A stretch of 64,000 bases of DNA from Halobacillus amylolyticus (lineage in GTDB: Bacteria > Bacillota > Bacilli > Bacillales > Halobacillaceae): NCBI RefSeq assembly GCF_022921115.1, contig NZ_CP095075.1, forward strand, positions 1,688,001-1,752,000. Reading direction: 5' to 3'. Below the pieces are notes generated by a model. That model saw only the letters and a program-made list of their open reading frames with translations, searched no databases and had not been told where the DNA came from. Made by a program: the position numbers and the translations under genes. Positions 26,312-34,980 of this stretch are shown one piece after another. How positions within the stretch are numbered: position 1 is the first letter of the stretch; each line of letters begins with the position of its first letter.

Positions 26312-26695
26312 CTATTCATTTATTTCGACAGCTTCGTTCTGCTTCTCCTTTTTATTCTTGTAAAGTTCATGTCTTTGACTGTAAAATCCTAATAAATAGA
26401 CGCCACTTAATGGTTTATTATTAAAATCATCTATTTCTATTTGAGAAGCGACTTCATCAATTAAGCGATTGTAATACAACGTTTTATTTCCCAACTTAGC
26501 CTGATAAGGTTGTAAATTAGCCTGAATAATACTCCATGTTCGAGTAGGGTGTTTTGCAAAGGCATTCATGTAACGAATGGCATTCGAGGCACGATTGTCA
26601 TCCGTTGTCAAAGCTCTTCTTTCCAAGACATCAGCTATCGCTAATAACCGTCCAAATAAATAGTCTCTATTGGTATTCGTAACATCTAATGACAC
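26312..26695 (-). CDS. cas11c: Predicted Cas11c small subunit from an internal start in cas8c
   Basis: Inside cas8c, AAGGAGG (26704-26710 on the minus strand) lies eight bases before an in-frame GTG at 26695 (codon 507). Translation from there gives a 127-residue helical protein starting MSLDVTNTNR and ending with the Cas8c C-terminus. In type I-C systems, first shown for Desulfovibrio vulgaris, the Cas11 small subunit is made this way. It lines the Cascade belly and stabilises the non-target strand. The site is a near-perfect Shine-Dalgarno where the Cas8c protein needs only KKEDY codons, so chance is unlikely. Not demonstrated for this organism. Confidence 0.75.
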   Translation of the reverse strand: MSLDVTNTNRDYLFGRLLAIADVLERRALTTDDNRASNAIRYMNAFAKHPTRTWSIIQANLQPYQAKLGNKTLYYNRLIDEVASQIEIDDFNNKPLSGVYLLGFYSQRHELYKNKKEKQNEAVEINE

Positions 26696-28213
26696 GTGAT
26701 AGTCCTCCTTCTTTTCGTAATGTTTTTTTAATAAAGCACAGGTAATACTTAACGTCTTTTCCCACTCCCATTTTTCCATAGAAACTGGATTAGAAACTCT
26801 ATAAAAGGCACTGCGGATAATATCCCGCGGAATTCTTTGACCTTCTACAATGCAAGGTAACATTCTTTCCATGACTCCCTTGACAAGCTTGTCACTGGCT
26901 CGCGGTCCATAGGCAGCCTTTGCAATATCTTTCGTTGCAGGTGCCCCATGAAAATCGACATCTTTTCTATATCGGTGTAACCATTGACAAGTCTTGTGCC
27001 AGTGCTCAATTCTCTGTAAGTATTCTTCTTTATCAATATTTCGATAATACATAACTGATAGTCGTCCTGGAGTGGCGGCATCTAGTATTAGGATATTTAC
27101 ACTAGAATGATAGGCTAAGTCACTTTTATAACCAGCAAGAGATCTGTTAAATTCCTCCGCAAAAACTTCGTGAGTATCGTCTCCTGCCCCTCCTCCACTA
27201 CTTTCCCTATTCTCTACTTCACCCATTAAAGACAGTAAATCATCTTGGGGTGAAGGTACACTAACTTCATCACTCCCCCACACAAGAAAAACCTTGCCAT
27301 CAAGCGATTTCCCCTGTTTAGAAATGAGCCACTTTAGAGCATTATGGGATTTTTGAGAGACATCGTAGCTAATACTGGCAACGTCACCAGCCTTAACGAA
27401 ACGCCCACGGTAGGTGTATCCCGCTGTATCATTAGCAGAAATCAGTTTGGCATTATCACCGCCGCGACGAATGTTACTAGAGTGTCTCTCTGTTTTAGGT
27501 CTGTTCTCCCCTGTAACATAACAAATGTCATCTGCTTGTAATTTATCCTTGTAAAAGCTGATAAATGAATGATAGACATCCTCATCTTTCCATACCTTTG
27601 TATTTAGACTTCCTCGTTTATGTGTATCGAACCGGATAAAGATTTTATCTTGTGAATCACTCATAACTTTAAATAACTCGGGCTTTTCCCCATATTCTTC
27701 GGCAACCTTTTTCGACCATTTAGGTATTAATTGATGATGCTTATCAATGAATAGATTTGATGAAGCGACTAAATCTTCAATTAAGGTTCCTTTTTTTACA
27801 TATTGATAGATCTTTTTTACTTTATCATTGGCAAATGACGACTCACTCCACTCCCGGAGCTGGGCAAGATAATCTTCATATGGTGTATTCCCCTCCTTTA
27901 TCTTGCCACCAAATTTTGTGAAGTCACCAGCCACATACATAAGTTTATCGTGTAACGGATGAGGAACAGGTTTACTAGTCCTACTAAAAGAGCTCTCCGT
28001 ACATGGAATAACTGTTATAGCATCGTTTTTGTCTATCACCTTAGCAGAATAAAAGTCTCCTCGCTCGTCGATAATGACTTCAACTTGAGCATTTTGTGTT
28101 GTATGAGCGGTCGGAAGCAGGGTATATTCCTGACCATTTCTCCTTTTTTCAACCTTACCTATTTTGTCTTTATTATTTTCGTAAGTTTGATATAGATCGA
28201 ATAGCCACCCCAT
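26312..28213 (-). CDS. cas8c: Cascade large subunit Cas8c (Csd1)
   Basis: A 633-residue Csd1/Cas8c. It opens 'GWLFDLYQTYENNKDKIG' and has 'CYVTGENRPKTERHSSNIRRGGDNAKLISAND' split over its central part, a family hallmark, with 'NSRLAGY'-like and 'RYMNAFAKHP' blocks towards the C-terminus. It recognises the PAM and non-target strand in Cascade. The stop of cas5c directly precedes its ATG. The last 127 codons carry an internal ribosome-binding site and start that should yield Cas11c separately. No disruption seen. Confidence 0.94.
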   Translation of the reverse strand: MGWLFDLYQTYENNKDKIGKVEKRRNGQEYTLLPTAHTTQNAQVEVIIDERGDFYSAKVIDKNDAITVIPCTESSFSRTSKPVPHPLHDKLMYVAGDFTKFGGKIKEGNTPYEDYLAQLREWSESSFANDKVKKIYQYVKKGTLIEDLVASSNLFIDKHHQLIPKWSKKVAEEYGEKPELFKVMSDSQDKIFIRFDTHKRGSLNTKVWKDEDVYHSFISFYKDKLQADDICYVTGENRPKTERHSSNIRRGGDNAKLISANDTAGYTYRGRFVKAGDVASISYDVSQKSHNALKWLISKQGKSLDGKVFLVWGSDEVSVPSPQDDLLSLMGEVENRESSGGGAGDDTHEVFAEEFNRSLAGYKSDLAYHSSVNILILDAATPGRLSVMYYRNIDKEEYLQRIEHWHKTCQWLHRYRKDVDFHGAPATKDIAKAAYGPRASDKLVKGVMERMLPCIVEGQRIPRDIIRSAFYRVSNPVSMEKWEWEKTLSITCALLKKHYEKKEDYHVSLDVTNTNRDYLFGRLLAIADVLERRALTTDDNRASNAIRYMNAFAKHPTRTWSIIQANLQPYQAKLGNKTLYYNRLIDEVASQIEIDDFNNKPLSGVYLLGFYSQRHELYKNKKEKQNEAVEINE

Positions 28214-28936
28214 TTAACCCCTCTTTTCTCTAAATAATTCGTCATGCAAGTCATCGACAGATTGAACATTCTCCTCAGAAAAGGGTTTTGGTGACATTTC
28301 AGCAATTGGACGGACAATCTTGCATTCATCCGGTTTTATAAAGCGAATGTGACCGTCTTTCATAACCGGATTCCATAGCCTCGTTTCCATCATGTCTTTT
28401 CCAATCTCATCTGGATAATTCAAACCGTGAACCATTGTTCCAAGATGGATTTCTCCACCATAGTTGTCATAAAACCCTTCTCCTTCACCAAACTCACAGG
28501 ATTCTACATATCCCTGACATTCCCGAGTGCCTAAATAAATATCACGCCTCCCACCAACCTTGACACTGCGCATGGCAATATTATGGTGCTTATGTTCATT
28601 GCGATCATACGCTAAATCGGGGCGATGGGGATTAAATATAAAATGGGCCCGCACCTGGTATTTCACGTCTTTTAAATAAGTGTAATTAGCTAACGTATTG
28701 CCTCCGCCGTATTCAATGGGACGAATACCTTTTGCCTCCATTTTGATCGGGTTCATCACTCGTACCTCATCAATAATCCATAGAATAGTTGGTTTCCAAT
28801 AAATGGATTCAACTATTCCTTTCATTGCTTGATATGTGGGGACTTGATAGGATAATTTCTCGCCCCCCATCTTGGTAATAGGATCAGTAAACAAAGCATA
28901 CGATCCAAACACTTCAAATTCGATTTGATTCCTCAA
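28214..28936 (-). CDS. cas5c: crRNA-processing endoribonuclease Cas5c (Cas5d)
   Basis: A 240-residue Cas5 of type I-C, which in this subtype replaces Cas6 and cuts the pre-crRNA at the repeat hairpin. Residues Tyr46 ('SIYWKPT'), Lys116 and His117 ('EHKHHN') fall exactly where the catalytic triad of the Bacillus halodurans enzyme is reported, so the protein should be active. The glycine-rich '[13 protein letters not shown]' loop and '[11 protein letters not shown]' are family features. It sits between cas3 (33 bases upstream) and cas8c (directly abutting). Confidence 0.95.
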   Translation of the reverse strand: MRNQIEFEVFGSYALFTDPITKMGGEKLSYQVPTYQAMKGIVESIYWKPTILWIIDEVRVMNPIKMEAKGIRPIEYGGGNTLANYTYLKDVKYQVRAHFIFNPHRPDLAYDRNEHKHHNIAMRSVKVGGRRDIYLGTRECQGYVESCEFGEGEGFYDNYGGEIHLGTMVHGLNYPDEIGKDMMETRLWNPVMKDGHIRFIKPDECKIVRPIAEMSPKPFSEENVQSVDDLHDELFREKRG

Positions 28937-28969
28937 CTTCTCACCTCTCCTACAGTAATGGCTTGTCTA

Positions 28970-31369
28970 TTAGATAAAATGGGGATCCATTTTCCCTTCT
29001 TCAGCTATCGTGACTCCAAATTCGCGATCATAAGCATTTTCCTGTAAAGCCAATATTCTGCCTTCCCATAGATGTACAACGCTCTGCTGTTTACTCAATT
29101 CATTTAGTTCATGATCGTAAACATTCACCATATACGGCTGAACTTTTTTAAGCAGAGCAGACATTTCCTCGATAGAGGGATCACCGTTTAGTTCGGCGAT
29201 TATTTCCTTTCCCTCACCTTCATAAGGAACAAGAACAGAAGTCGTTTGTTGATCGATTACGTTGAAGTATTTACCAGCTGTCTTCGTACTTGTATGAAGC
29301 TGTAATGGAAGCTTCTCCCCTTTTTTGTGGACATAGGCTTTCATATACTTCTCATTTTGGCTAAGTAAATGAAAGATATAATTGTCTAGGGATGGGACGT
29401 AGTAATCTAATTCATTCTCCAATTCGCGATAAAAATTTTCAAAATAAAAACGAATCATTTTTGGCGAAAGAAGCCCCTCCGTATACTGGATATACATTTG
29501 ATCCCGTAACATTTTACCTGTAATTTCAGCGCCTATTTTGATAGTCTTCAAATGATTTAAATTTTCCTCATTATGATTGATGATATAAGTGTAGCGAAGG
29601 TCATGTTTGCCATGACGATTACATCTCCCCATTGCCTGAGCTATCGAATCTAAACCAGCCAAAGACCGAATGACACAGTCAAAGCTAATATCGACACCAG
29701 CCTCTATTAATTGAGTACTTAGACAAACAACCTTCTCTCCTTTTTCAAGACAGTGCTTTACTTTTTCTAAAGTATTCTGGCGGTGTGCGGCGCACATCGA
29801 TGTACTCAAATGATAGATAAGTAAATCTGGATCATCTTCTTTTAGTTGGTTAAATAACTTCCGCACAACCGTTTTCGTATTCAAAATAATCAGGATATTA
29901 GGATTCACTTCCATCTGATCCAGAATGAACTGGGATAAGTCCTCAGTACCCCAACCTTTTGAGTTCGTTCTATCAACAGCTTCGACCCTCTTAAATGCTC
30001 CACTGATCTCATCCAGGTTCTGTATCACTTCTCCATCTATTGAATCCACTTTCTCCTCTACAAAATCAAGTGCAGGTTGGGTTGCCGTACACAATAGAAT
30101 ACTTGAACGACAGACTTTGTTTAGAAAGTTCAAGGCTTCGTTAAGAAGCGATGTACATTTGATTGGCAATGATTGTACTTCATCAAAGATAATGACGGAA
30201 TTGGCTAAATTGTGCATTCTTCTGCTGTTTCGAGTACTGTTTGAATAAATCGTATTTAGAAATTGCACCATGGTCGTAAAGATAATGGGAGACTCCCAGT
30301 TGTCTTTTGCTAGAGTTAAAGGTTTATCTTTTGCATAACGATAATCCCCAGTCGATTCCTCCTCAGTAACAACGTTTGAATGGTGCTCAAGAATGTTTAC
30401 ATCATCTTCCAGAATACGTCTAACCTCCTGTGCATTCTGTTCGATAATCGTCGTATAAGGCACAACATATATAATTCTCTCCTTGCCGAACGTTAAGGAA
30501 TGTTTTAAGGCATATCTTAAACTTGCTAACGTTTTTCCACCTCCTGTTGGAATCGATAATGTATAGATCCCAGAAGGGTTTCGGGCAAAGTCTTCGCACT
30601 GCTGTGACATATCTGCACGAAGTTGATTGATTTTTGACTGGGAGTGTTTATTCGCAGATAATTTGTTTAAGTATTCCGTTAATTTTGAGTGATACTGTTC
30701 GAATAGTTTAGGGTTATCATGAGGAGTATTCATTGCTGTATTTTCTTCGAAGTATCTAGAGTCGGTTCGATCTGCGTCGATTAAACAACTAAATATGTAT
30801 TTAGTTAGGAACATTAATGTTAATCGCTGGCTTTGGGGATTTCTTTTTATTACATCTATCAATTCATTCTCACTACTTTTCATCTTCTGTTCGAGTGCCT
30901 TATAACTAGAGGTTGACGTGTAAAACTCTTCGACCATACCTCGAAAATCATCGATCACTTTTTCTTTTACTCTTCTTAAATAATCCGATGACAGATCTGG
31001 CGATAGAAAGTCTTGAAGTCCTGAGTGATGAGAAATAATTACATTTCCAAGAATCTCAGCGATGAGTTGTCGAGAAATTGGCTGATCATCGTTGTGAAAC
31101 TTCTCATATAGTAATTTCCCACCTGCTGTGGAATGATCGACGCTGCCTCTTTTAGGCGGGTGGTTAGGATTTTGAACAGCTTCTAAAATATAATCACGAA
31201 AAGCTGGACTATTCTTTCCTACGTCATGCAAGAGCCCTGCAATGCTCGCCACATTTCCAACACCAATTTTATCTCCAAAGTAACCAGATAATCTCTCAAC
31301 TCCAAGCAAGTGTTCGCGCACGGTCTGAACTTTCCCATCGGAACTTCGTATATGTGCAATATAACTCAA
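28970..31369 (-). CDS. cas3: Cas3 HD nuclease-helicase
   Basis: A 799-residue effector nuclease. The HD nuclease is N-terminal ('LLHDVGKNS', then 'SVDHSTAGG'). The SF2 helicase follows with Walker A 'IPTGGGKTLASLRYA', DExH box 'IIFDEVQSLP', motif III 'LLCTATQPA' and motif VI 'IAQAMGRCNRHG'. All catalytic motifs are present, so target DNA unwinding and degradation after Cascade binding should work. It is the first gene of the cas operon; the promoter must lie in 31370-31480. Confidence 0.96.
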   Translation of the reverse strand: MSYIAHIRSSDGKVQTVREHLLGVERLSGYFGDKIGVGNVASIAGLLHDVGKNSPAFRDYILEAVQNPNHPPKRGSVDHSTAGGKLLYEKFHNDDQPISRQLIAEILGNVIISHHSGLQDFLSPDLSSDYLRRVKEKVIDDFRGMVEEFYTSTSSYKALEQKMKSSENELIDVIKRNPQSQRLTLMFLTKYIFSCLIDADRTDSRYFEENTAMNTPHDNPKLFEQYHSKLTEYLNKLSANKHSQSKINQLRADMSQQCEDFARNPSGIYTLSIPTGGGKTLASLRYALKHSLTFGKERIIYVVPYTTIIEQNAQEVRRILEDDVNILEHHSNVVTEEESTGDYRYAKDKPLTLAKDNWESPIIFTTMVQFLNTIYSNSTRNSRRMHNLANSVIIFDEVQSLPIKCTSLLNEALNFLNKVCRSSILLCTATQPALDFVEEKVDSIDGEVIQNLDEISGAFKRVEAVDRTNSKGWGTEDLSQFILDQMEVNPNILIILNTKTVVRKLFNQLKEDDPDLLIYHLSTSMCAAHRQNTLEKVKHCLEKGEKVVCLSTQLIEAGVDISFDCVIRSLAGLDSIAQAMGRCNRHGKHDLRYTYIINHNEENLNHLKTIKIGAEITGKMLRDQMYIQYTEGLLSPKMIRFYFENFYRELENELDYYVPSLDNYIFHLLSQNEKYMKAYVHKKGEKLPLQLHTSTKTAGKYFNVIDQQTTSVLVPYEGEGKEIIAELNGDPSIEEMSALLKKVQPYMVNVYDHELNELSKQQSVVHLWEGRILALQENAYDREFGVTIAEEGKMDPHFI

Positions 31370-31928
31370 TTATTTCACCTCAGTTTTGTGATGAAAATAT
31401 TTTACTAGTTCTAATATATCATTTTATAGCAATTTTTGGAATAAAAATCATAATGTTTAAATACTACCGATCTTCACCTTGGTTGTTCCGACAAAATAAA
31501 AACCACTCTAAGTTGAGTAAGGATATGGTTATTAAAATAAAAACAAAAATTAGCAACTGTTTACTTCATCTACCCCAAAGAAGTTTGTAAATTTTCACTT
31601 TGGCACACCTCTCCATTTTATTCATTTTTTCGTTAAAAAAGCGAGACCTTTGCCACTATTGGGCAAAGGTCTCACTAAACAATCGCTTGTTATAAAGCCG
31701 ATGGTCGTTAAACCAAGTTATGACGATTTATTTGGAATGGGCTCAAGCTACTCCAACGCTATTCCCTACGACAATACTACTCTCACCTACGTAAAAATAG
31801 CCTCATTTTTAATGACTTTCTACAAATTAGGTCCTTGATAAGTGATGGGAGAATCATGCGTTCATATCAGTGATTCGAAACACCCACAGGTTTACCCCAA
31901 CCCCACTTGAAAGCCCATACTCCAACTA
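31370..31928. other. Gene-free interval upstream of cas3
   Basis: 559 bases with no credible gene. It should contain the cas promoter. Around 31409-31476 it resembles the flank of the type I toxin promoter at 62711-62770 (shared TATAGCA and ATAATGTTTAA..ACTACCG words). Bases 31624-31766 are one copy of a dispersed ~145-bp repeat listed separately. Confidence 0.5.
31624..31766. repeat. Dispersed ~145-bp structured repeat, copy A
   Basis: Matches 49834-49982 over its whole length (roughly 85% by eye). Both copies start CATTTTTTCGTTAAAAAA, contain a strong hairpin (GAGACCTTTGCC/GGCAAAGGTCTC), the block AAAGCCGATGGTCGTTAA, and end near CAACGCTA(T/C)TCCC. Non-coding. It could be a MITE, an IS end, or a structured RNA gene. 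Confidence 0.65.
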
Positions 31929-32413
31929 TTAAAACAGAGTGGGATTGAGGTCTCCTTTAAGATAAAGAGGATGGCGAGGATGTTTGCCATTTTTCGTTTT
32001 TTTAATACAATGAAGCTCATAGCCCTGCAACATTTTCAAAACTTCTGCTTTTCTATTTCTTATCGAAGCGTATTTTTCTCCCCATGCCAAGACAATCGTT
32101 TCAGACTTTTCAGCGGCGTCCAGTATGTATTTGTCATTCTCGACACCTACTGGATCTCTATTGGTTAGTAGTTTTTCAGGTTTTGTAGAAAACAGGGCGT
32201 ACAAATTTACGATATACATACCTCCATAGTTCCAACTTTTCGTATAATTCACGCTTCTATTTAATGTGTTACTACTTATGTCCGAATTCGCCGCGCTTGG
32301 GTTGAGCATAACAAACGTTACGTTACGTTACGTTACTTTCACCTCATCAAACGTGCACTCCAATAAGTATCGATAAGTTGATGTCCTGTCAAATACCGCA
32401 TGTACTTGTTCAT
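31929..32413 (-). pseudogene. DUF1643 protein gene, broken by a 5-bp tandem repeat expansion and an upstream frameshift
   Basis: The intact 3' part (31929-32309, 126 residues) has the DUF1643 signature 'MLNPSAANSD', 'KSWNYGGMYIVNLYAL' and 'RDPVGVENDKY'. In the same frame upstream the DNA reads 'YRYLLECTFDEVKVT', the usual N-terminal part, but a TAA (32328-32330) interrupts it. The stop lies in four copies of GTAAC (plus GTTAC, 32317-32336). Reducing them to one copy removes 15 bases, deletes the stop and restores 'VKVTFVMLNPS'. Nearer the start, the ATG at 32411-32413 with GGAG upstream is in another frame, so a second one-base shift is likely. Function of DUF1643 is unknown. Confidence 0.7.
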
Positions 32414-32593
32414 CTTATCTCCAGTTACGATAACCCGCGTTTCAAAATTCCTTCGTTACCCAATATATGCAAGGTACCTTTGATTCATTTCCGAATAATT
32501 TTTGCAGGCACGAATCCGCTTCTTATAAGAATAGTAAATATTCCCGCTGAACATTTTCATCTCCAAAAATTGAGCTATAATAAATATAGAGAA
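32414..32593. other. Gene-free interval before the degenerate toxin-antitoxin locus
   Basis: No gene supported. It contains the -10-like TATAAT that could drive the plus-strand antisense RNA of the degenerate locus. A plus-strand open frame here has no ribosome-binding site or recognisable sequence. Confidence 0.35.
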
Positions 32594-32740
32594 AAAAAGA
32601 CTGAACGGTGCTTCCAACACCACTCAGCCTGTAATAGCCTTTCAAGGGGCCGGCTCACATTAGAGTATGAAAATAATCACCCTAAATGCTTGTTAGGCGC
32701 TAGGGTGGTTATTTTTTGGTTTGACAGTATAGCAGAAAAA
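32594..32740. ncRNA. Degenerate type I toxin-antitoxin locus (antitoxin RNA-like part retained)
   Basis: The sequence parallels the intact locus at 62435-62716. A minus-strand terminator hairpin (about 32597-32632) has T-run; then come the blocks AATAGCC.TTCAAGGG and GGCTCACAT, and a plus-strand terminator (32670-32717, AAATAATCACCCT/AGGGTGGTTATTTTTT). The last codons of a toxin frame follow, reading backwards as LSN. A -10-like TATAAT lies at 32577-32582. The toxin N-terminus is missing, so only an antisense RNA could be made. Confidence 0.6.
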
Positions 32741-32965
32741 GGCAAGGATCTCATTGCAATTCACTATTACAGCAATTTTTGGAATAAAAGTCAGTACGTT
32801 TAAACCTTATAGCCCTAGGTAAATTTCTATATTGAGAACATTAGCGTTGCATAAATACATTTTTAATTGTCAAACGGACCTATAGTTCCACTGTATGGTT
32901 AATTTGGAAATCACGATAGCGATTCACAACTTTCCCGAAAACAGAGTAACCTTTCATCACAGTTG

Positions 32966-33210
32966 TTTGAAAAAGTATTTAAACAACTCGTTTTTGAGGT
33001 TCAAGCACACAGATAAAAAACAAACCACTTTTTCGTGACATGGGTAAGCTCCAAGCGATTGACTCAACGGAGATGTCTATGAGCTTTAGGGCCACATTTC
33101 GACAAACGAAAGCAGGCGTCCGTCTCCATTTGAGAGTCGTGGTGACGAAGGATGTAACGGTTCCGGATAAAGCCATCCTCTTACCTGCCGAAACTTCTTT
33201 CGCCCTTTAG
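32966..33210 (+). pseudogene. IS4-type transposase fragment
   Basis: Translating the plus strand in pieces gives 'FEKVFKQLVFEVQAH' up to a stop at 33013-33015. After a shift it reads 'GKLQAIDSTEMSMSF', then 'ATFRQTKAGVRLHLR' and 'VPDKAILLPA' before a stop near 33208. The D-S-T and T-K-A-G-V-x-L-H blocks are those around the first catalytic Asp of IS4-family DDE transposases of Bacillus. Both termini and the other catalytic residues are gone. No terminal inverted repeats seen. A remnant of an old insertion in the scar zone next to the CRISPR-Cas locus. Confidence 0.75.
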
Positions 33211-33316
33211 AGTTCTGGTTTGCTTTCTAAAGACCGAACGAACAAATTCACCAAAGTTGTTGAAAAGAAGGTCTTGCTAATGTATATAAATATTTACCTC
33301 TTCACAGATTTCCTAC

Positions 33317-33796
33317 TCACAATAATTGATTTTCCGAAATCAATATCCCATCTTCATCTGCATAGAGATGATAACCAGGTTCTATGTTTACTCCTGCGAA
33401 TTGTACAGGAATATTTTCTTGACCTTTTCCCTCTTTGTTGCTTTTCAATGGGTTTGTACCTATGGCAAAAATCCCTATGTCCATTCCGTTAATTTGGGCA
33501 CTATCCCTTATGCACCCATAAACAACAATACCGGATAGTTGTCGTGTAACAGCTATGTGTGCCAAGTTGTCTCCGAGAAGGGCACACTTGCGGGAACCGC
33601 CTCCGTCAACAACTAAGACGCTTCCTTCTGGTATGTTTTGTAACGCTTTTTTAACAAGTACATTATCTTCGAAAACCTTAACGGTATGAATAGGTCCAGA
33701 AAAGGATCTTACTTTCCCGAATTGTTTAAACACCGGATCCGCTATTTGAACCTTTTCACGGTGAATATCACAAAGATCTGCAGTTTGAACGCCCAT
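33317..33796 (-). CDS. RraA-family protein (possible 4-hydroxy-4-methyl-2-oxoglutarate aldolase)
   Basis: A 159-residue protein with the RraA/HMG-aldolase fold. The central signature 'CALLGDNLAHIAVTRQLSG' followed by 'VVYGCIRDSAQINGMDIG' holds the Arg and Asp that bind pyruvate and metal in the aldolase branch (G-x-x-x-R-D with D two residues on). The N-terminus 'TADLCDIHREKVQIADPVF' is also typical. The family includes class II aldolases/oxaloacetate decarboxylases and the RNase E inhibitor RraA. Firmicutes lack the RNase E target, so the enzyme role is favoured. A GGAGG site precedes the ATG. Stands alone between remnants; nothing local gives a pathway. Confidence 0.82.
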   Translation of the reverse strand: MGVQTADLCDIHREKVQIADPVFKQFGKVRSFSGPIHTVKVFEDNVLVKKALQNIPEGSVLVVDGGGSRKCALLGDNLAHIAVTRQLSGIVVYGCIRDSAQINGMDIGIFAIGTNPLKSNKEGKGQENIPVQFAGVNIEPGYHLYADEDGILISENQLL

Positions 33797-34326
33797 CGAT
33801 GTTCATTCCTCCATTCATTCATTTTAGTTGTTGTGTACATAGGAAGTCTGACTTTATTAGTTTTAGTATACCATTAGAATCAGCCCAGCCTATTTGCGAT
33901 ATTGTTGTAATCAACACCTCTTAAGTATCTTTCACGTTGGTTAATGTGTGATTCGCCGATAACCTTCCACAATCTGTGCAATGTTTAGGTCGAAAGCCCT
34001 CTACTATTACTTGACATTAGTACTATGAGAACCCCTCCACCATTAACTGTTAACACGATTGTATTTTAACAGTTAATAAAATTCAACTCTATTATATGAA
34101 AATACACATTCAAACTCCCTTTTTGTTTGAAGTGTATATAGTAAATGAGAACTGGTGATTTATCGATAAAATGATATGCCTTTTTTCTTTAACATCGTGA
34201 TATATAACTCAACTGCATTGATACCGCAATTGTGCTAAAACCTGTCATGCAAAAAGCCCCCAAAAAGAGTTAAATGGGGGCTTTGAAGTTATTTATATTA
34301 CTAGGTGTTATTCCTCATTCAAATCA
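33797..34326. other. Gene-free interval with a 12-bp inverted repeat
   Basis: 530 bases without a credible gene. It contains ATTAACTGTTAA (34042-34053) and its exact complement (34066-34077), separated by 12 bases; this could be an operator or a hairpin. The mdc terminator lies at 34253-34284. Confidence 0.45.
34253..34284 (-). terminator. Intrinsic terminator of the malonate decarboxylase operon
   Basis: AAAGCCCCCA (34253-34262) pairs with TGGGGGCTTT (34275-34284), 42 bases after the mdcG stop on the minus strand, followed there by T residues. Confidence 0.85.
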
Positions 34327-34980
34327 CTATTTTATCCATAAACTTCGCTTGTGATGGCTTTTTTCCCAAGGATTATCAACCAGCTTTGGCCCTCCTGTAG
34401 TCTTTATTAATACAGGATACTCGTTTCGTGCATACTCCCTTAACGAAATCGCTCCATTAGGCGTTTCAACCTGAACATCTACCACTATAGGAATATCGCT
34501 AAGTCTAGCAACCAAGGTCTCCGCCTTTTCGATAGGCAAACCATCTTCAGCATACACCACGATATCTAAATCACTATTCTCTGTGACTGTATCCCTTCCA
34601 CTAACGATCTCAAACCCTACGCTCCCCCCAGGTCCCCAAACCATTCCATAAGAGTGAAGTATATCGTTTACTTGCCTCAATGCCTGAAAAGCAGGCATTG
34701 GGCTATTTCGTGTGTTCTCCATCCATTTTCCCTCATCTACAATTTGACTTGGGGAAATATGATCTAGCACATCTTCCTGTCTGATATAAGCCCCAAACCG
34801 TTGATTACGTTGTTTGCCGCGAACACCGATAGGGATCCTCCCTTCAATCACCGGGACACGACGGACGACAACAAAAGGAGTGGATTGCAAGGAGGTAGTG
34901 ACCCAACTGGGAATATCGGGGCACATTGTAAGTTCTGTTCCCTCTCTAATTCTTACTAGGTCATGAGGGTTGACTACCAT
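34327..34980 (-). CDS. mdcG: Malonate decarboxylase holo-ACP synthase MdcG (phosphoribosyl-dephospho-CoA transferase)
   Basis: A 217-residue MdcG. It attaches the 2'-(5''-triphosphoribosyl)-3'-dephospho-CoA prosthetic group to the acyl carrier subunit MdcC. The nucleotidyltransferase-like motif is in 'VSGRDTVTENSDLDIVVYAEDG' split across residues ~135-155, whose paired Asp residues bind metal. 'VGVRGKQRNQRFGAY'-type text and 'GMVWGPGGSVGFE' are further family blocks. Last gene of the mdc operon; it overlaps mdcDE by seven bases and is followed by a strong terminator. Confidence 0.9.
   Translation of the reverse strand: MVVNPHDLVRIREGTELTMCPDIPSWVTTSLQSTPFVVVRRVPVIEGRIPIGVRGKQRNQRFGAYIRQEDVLDHISPSQIVDEGKWMENTRNSPMPAFQALRQVNDILHSYGMVWGPGGSVGFEIVSGRDTVTENSDLDIVVYAEDGLPIEKAETLVARLSDIPIVVDVQVETPNGAISLREYARNEYPVLIKTTGGPKLVDNPWEKSHHKRSLWIK

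Noticed and set aside
32594..32740. Possible CreTA-type CRISPR-regulated toxin-antitoxin next to cas3
   Set aside because: I saw no degenerate CRISPR-repeat pair (psi-repeat) here, and the sequence matches the RatA-like locus at 62.4 kb instead.
32378..32803. A 141-residue plus-strand frame across the degenerate toxin-antitoxin locus
   Set aside because: It runs through two terminators and the antitoxin RNA body. Composition is not protein-like and there is no ribosome-binding site.
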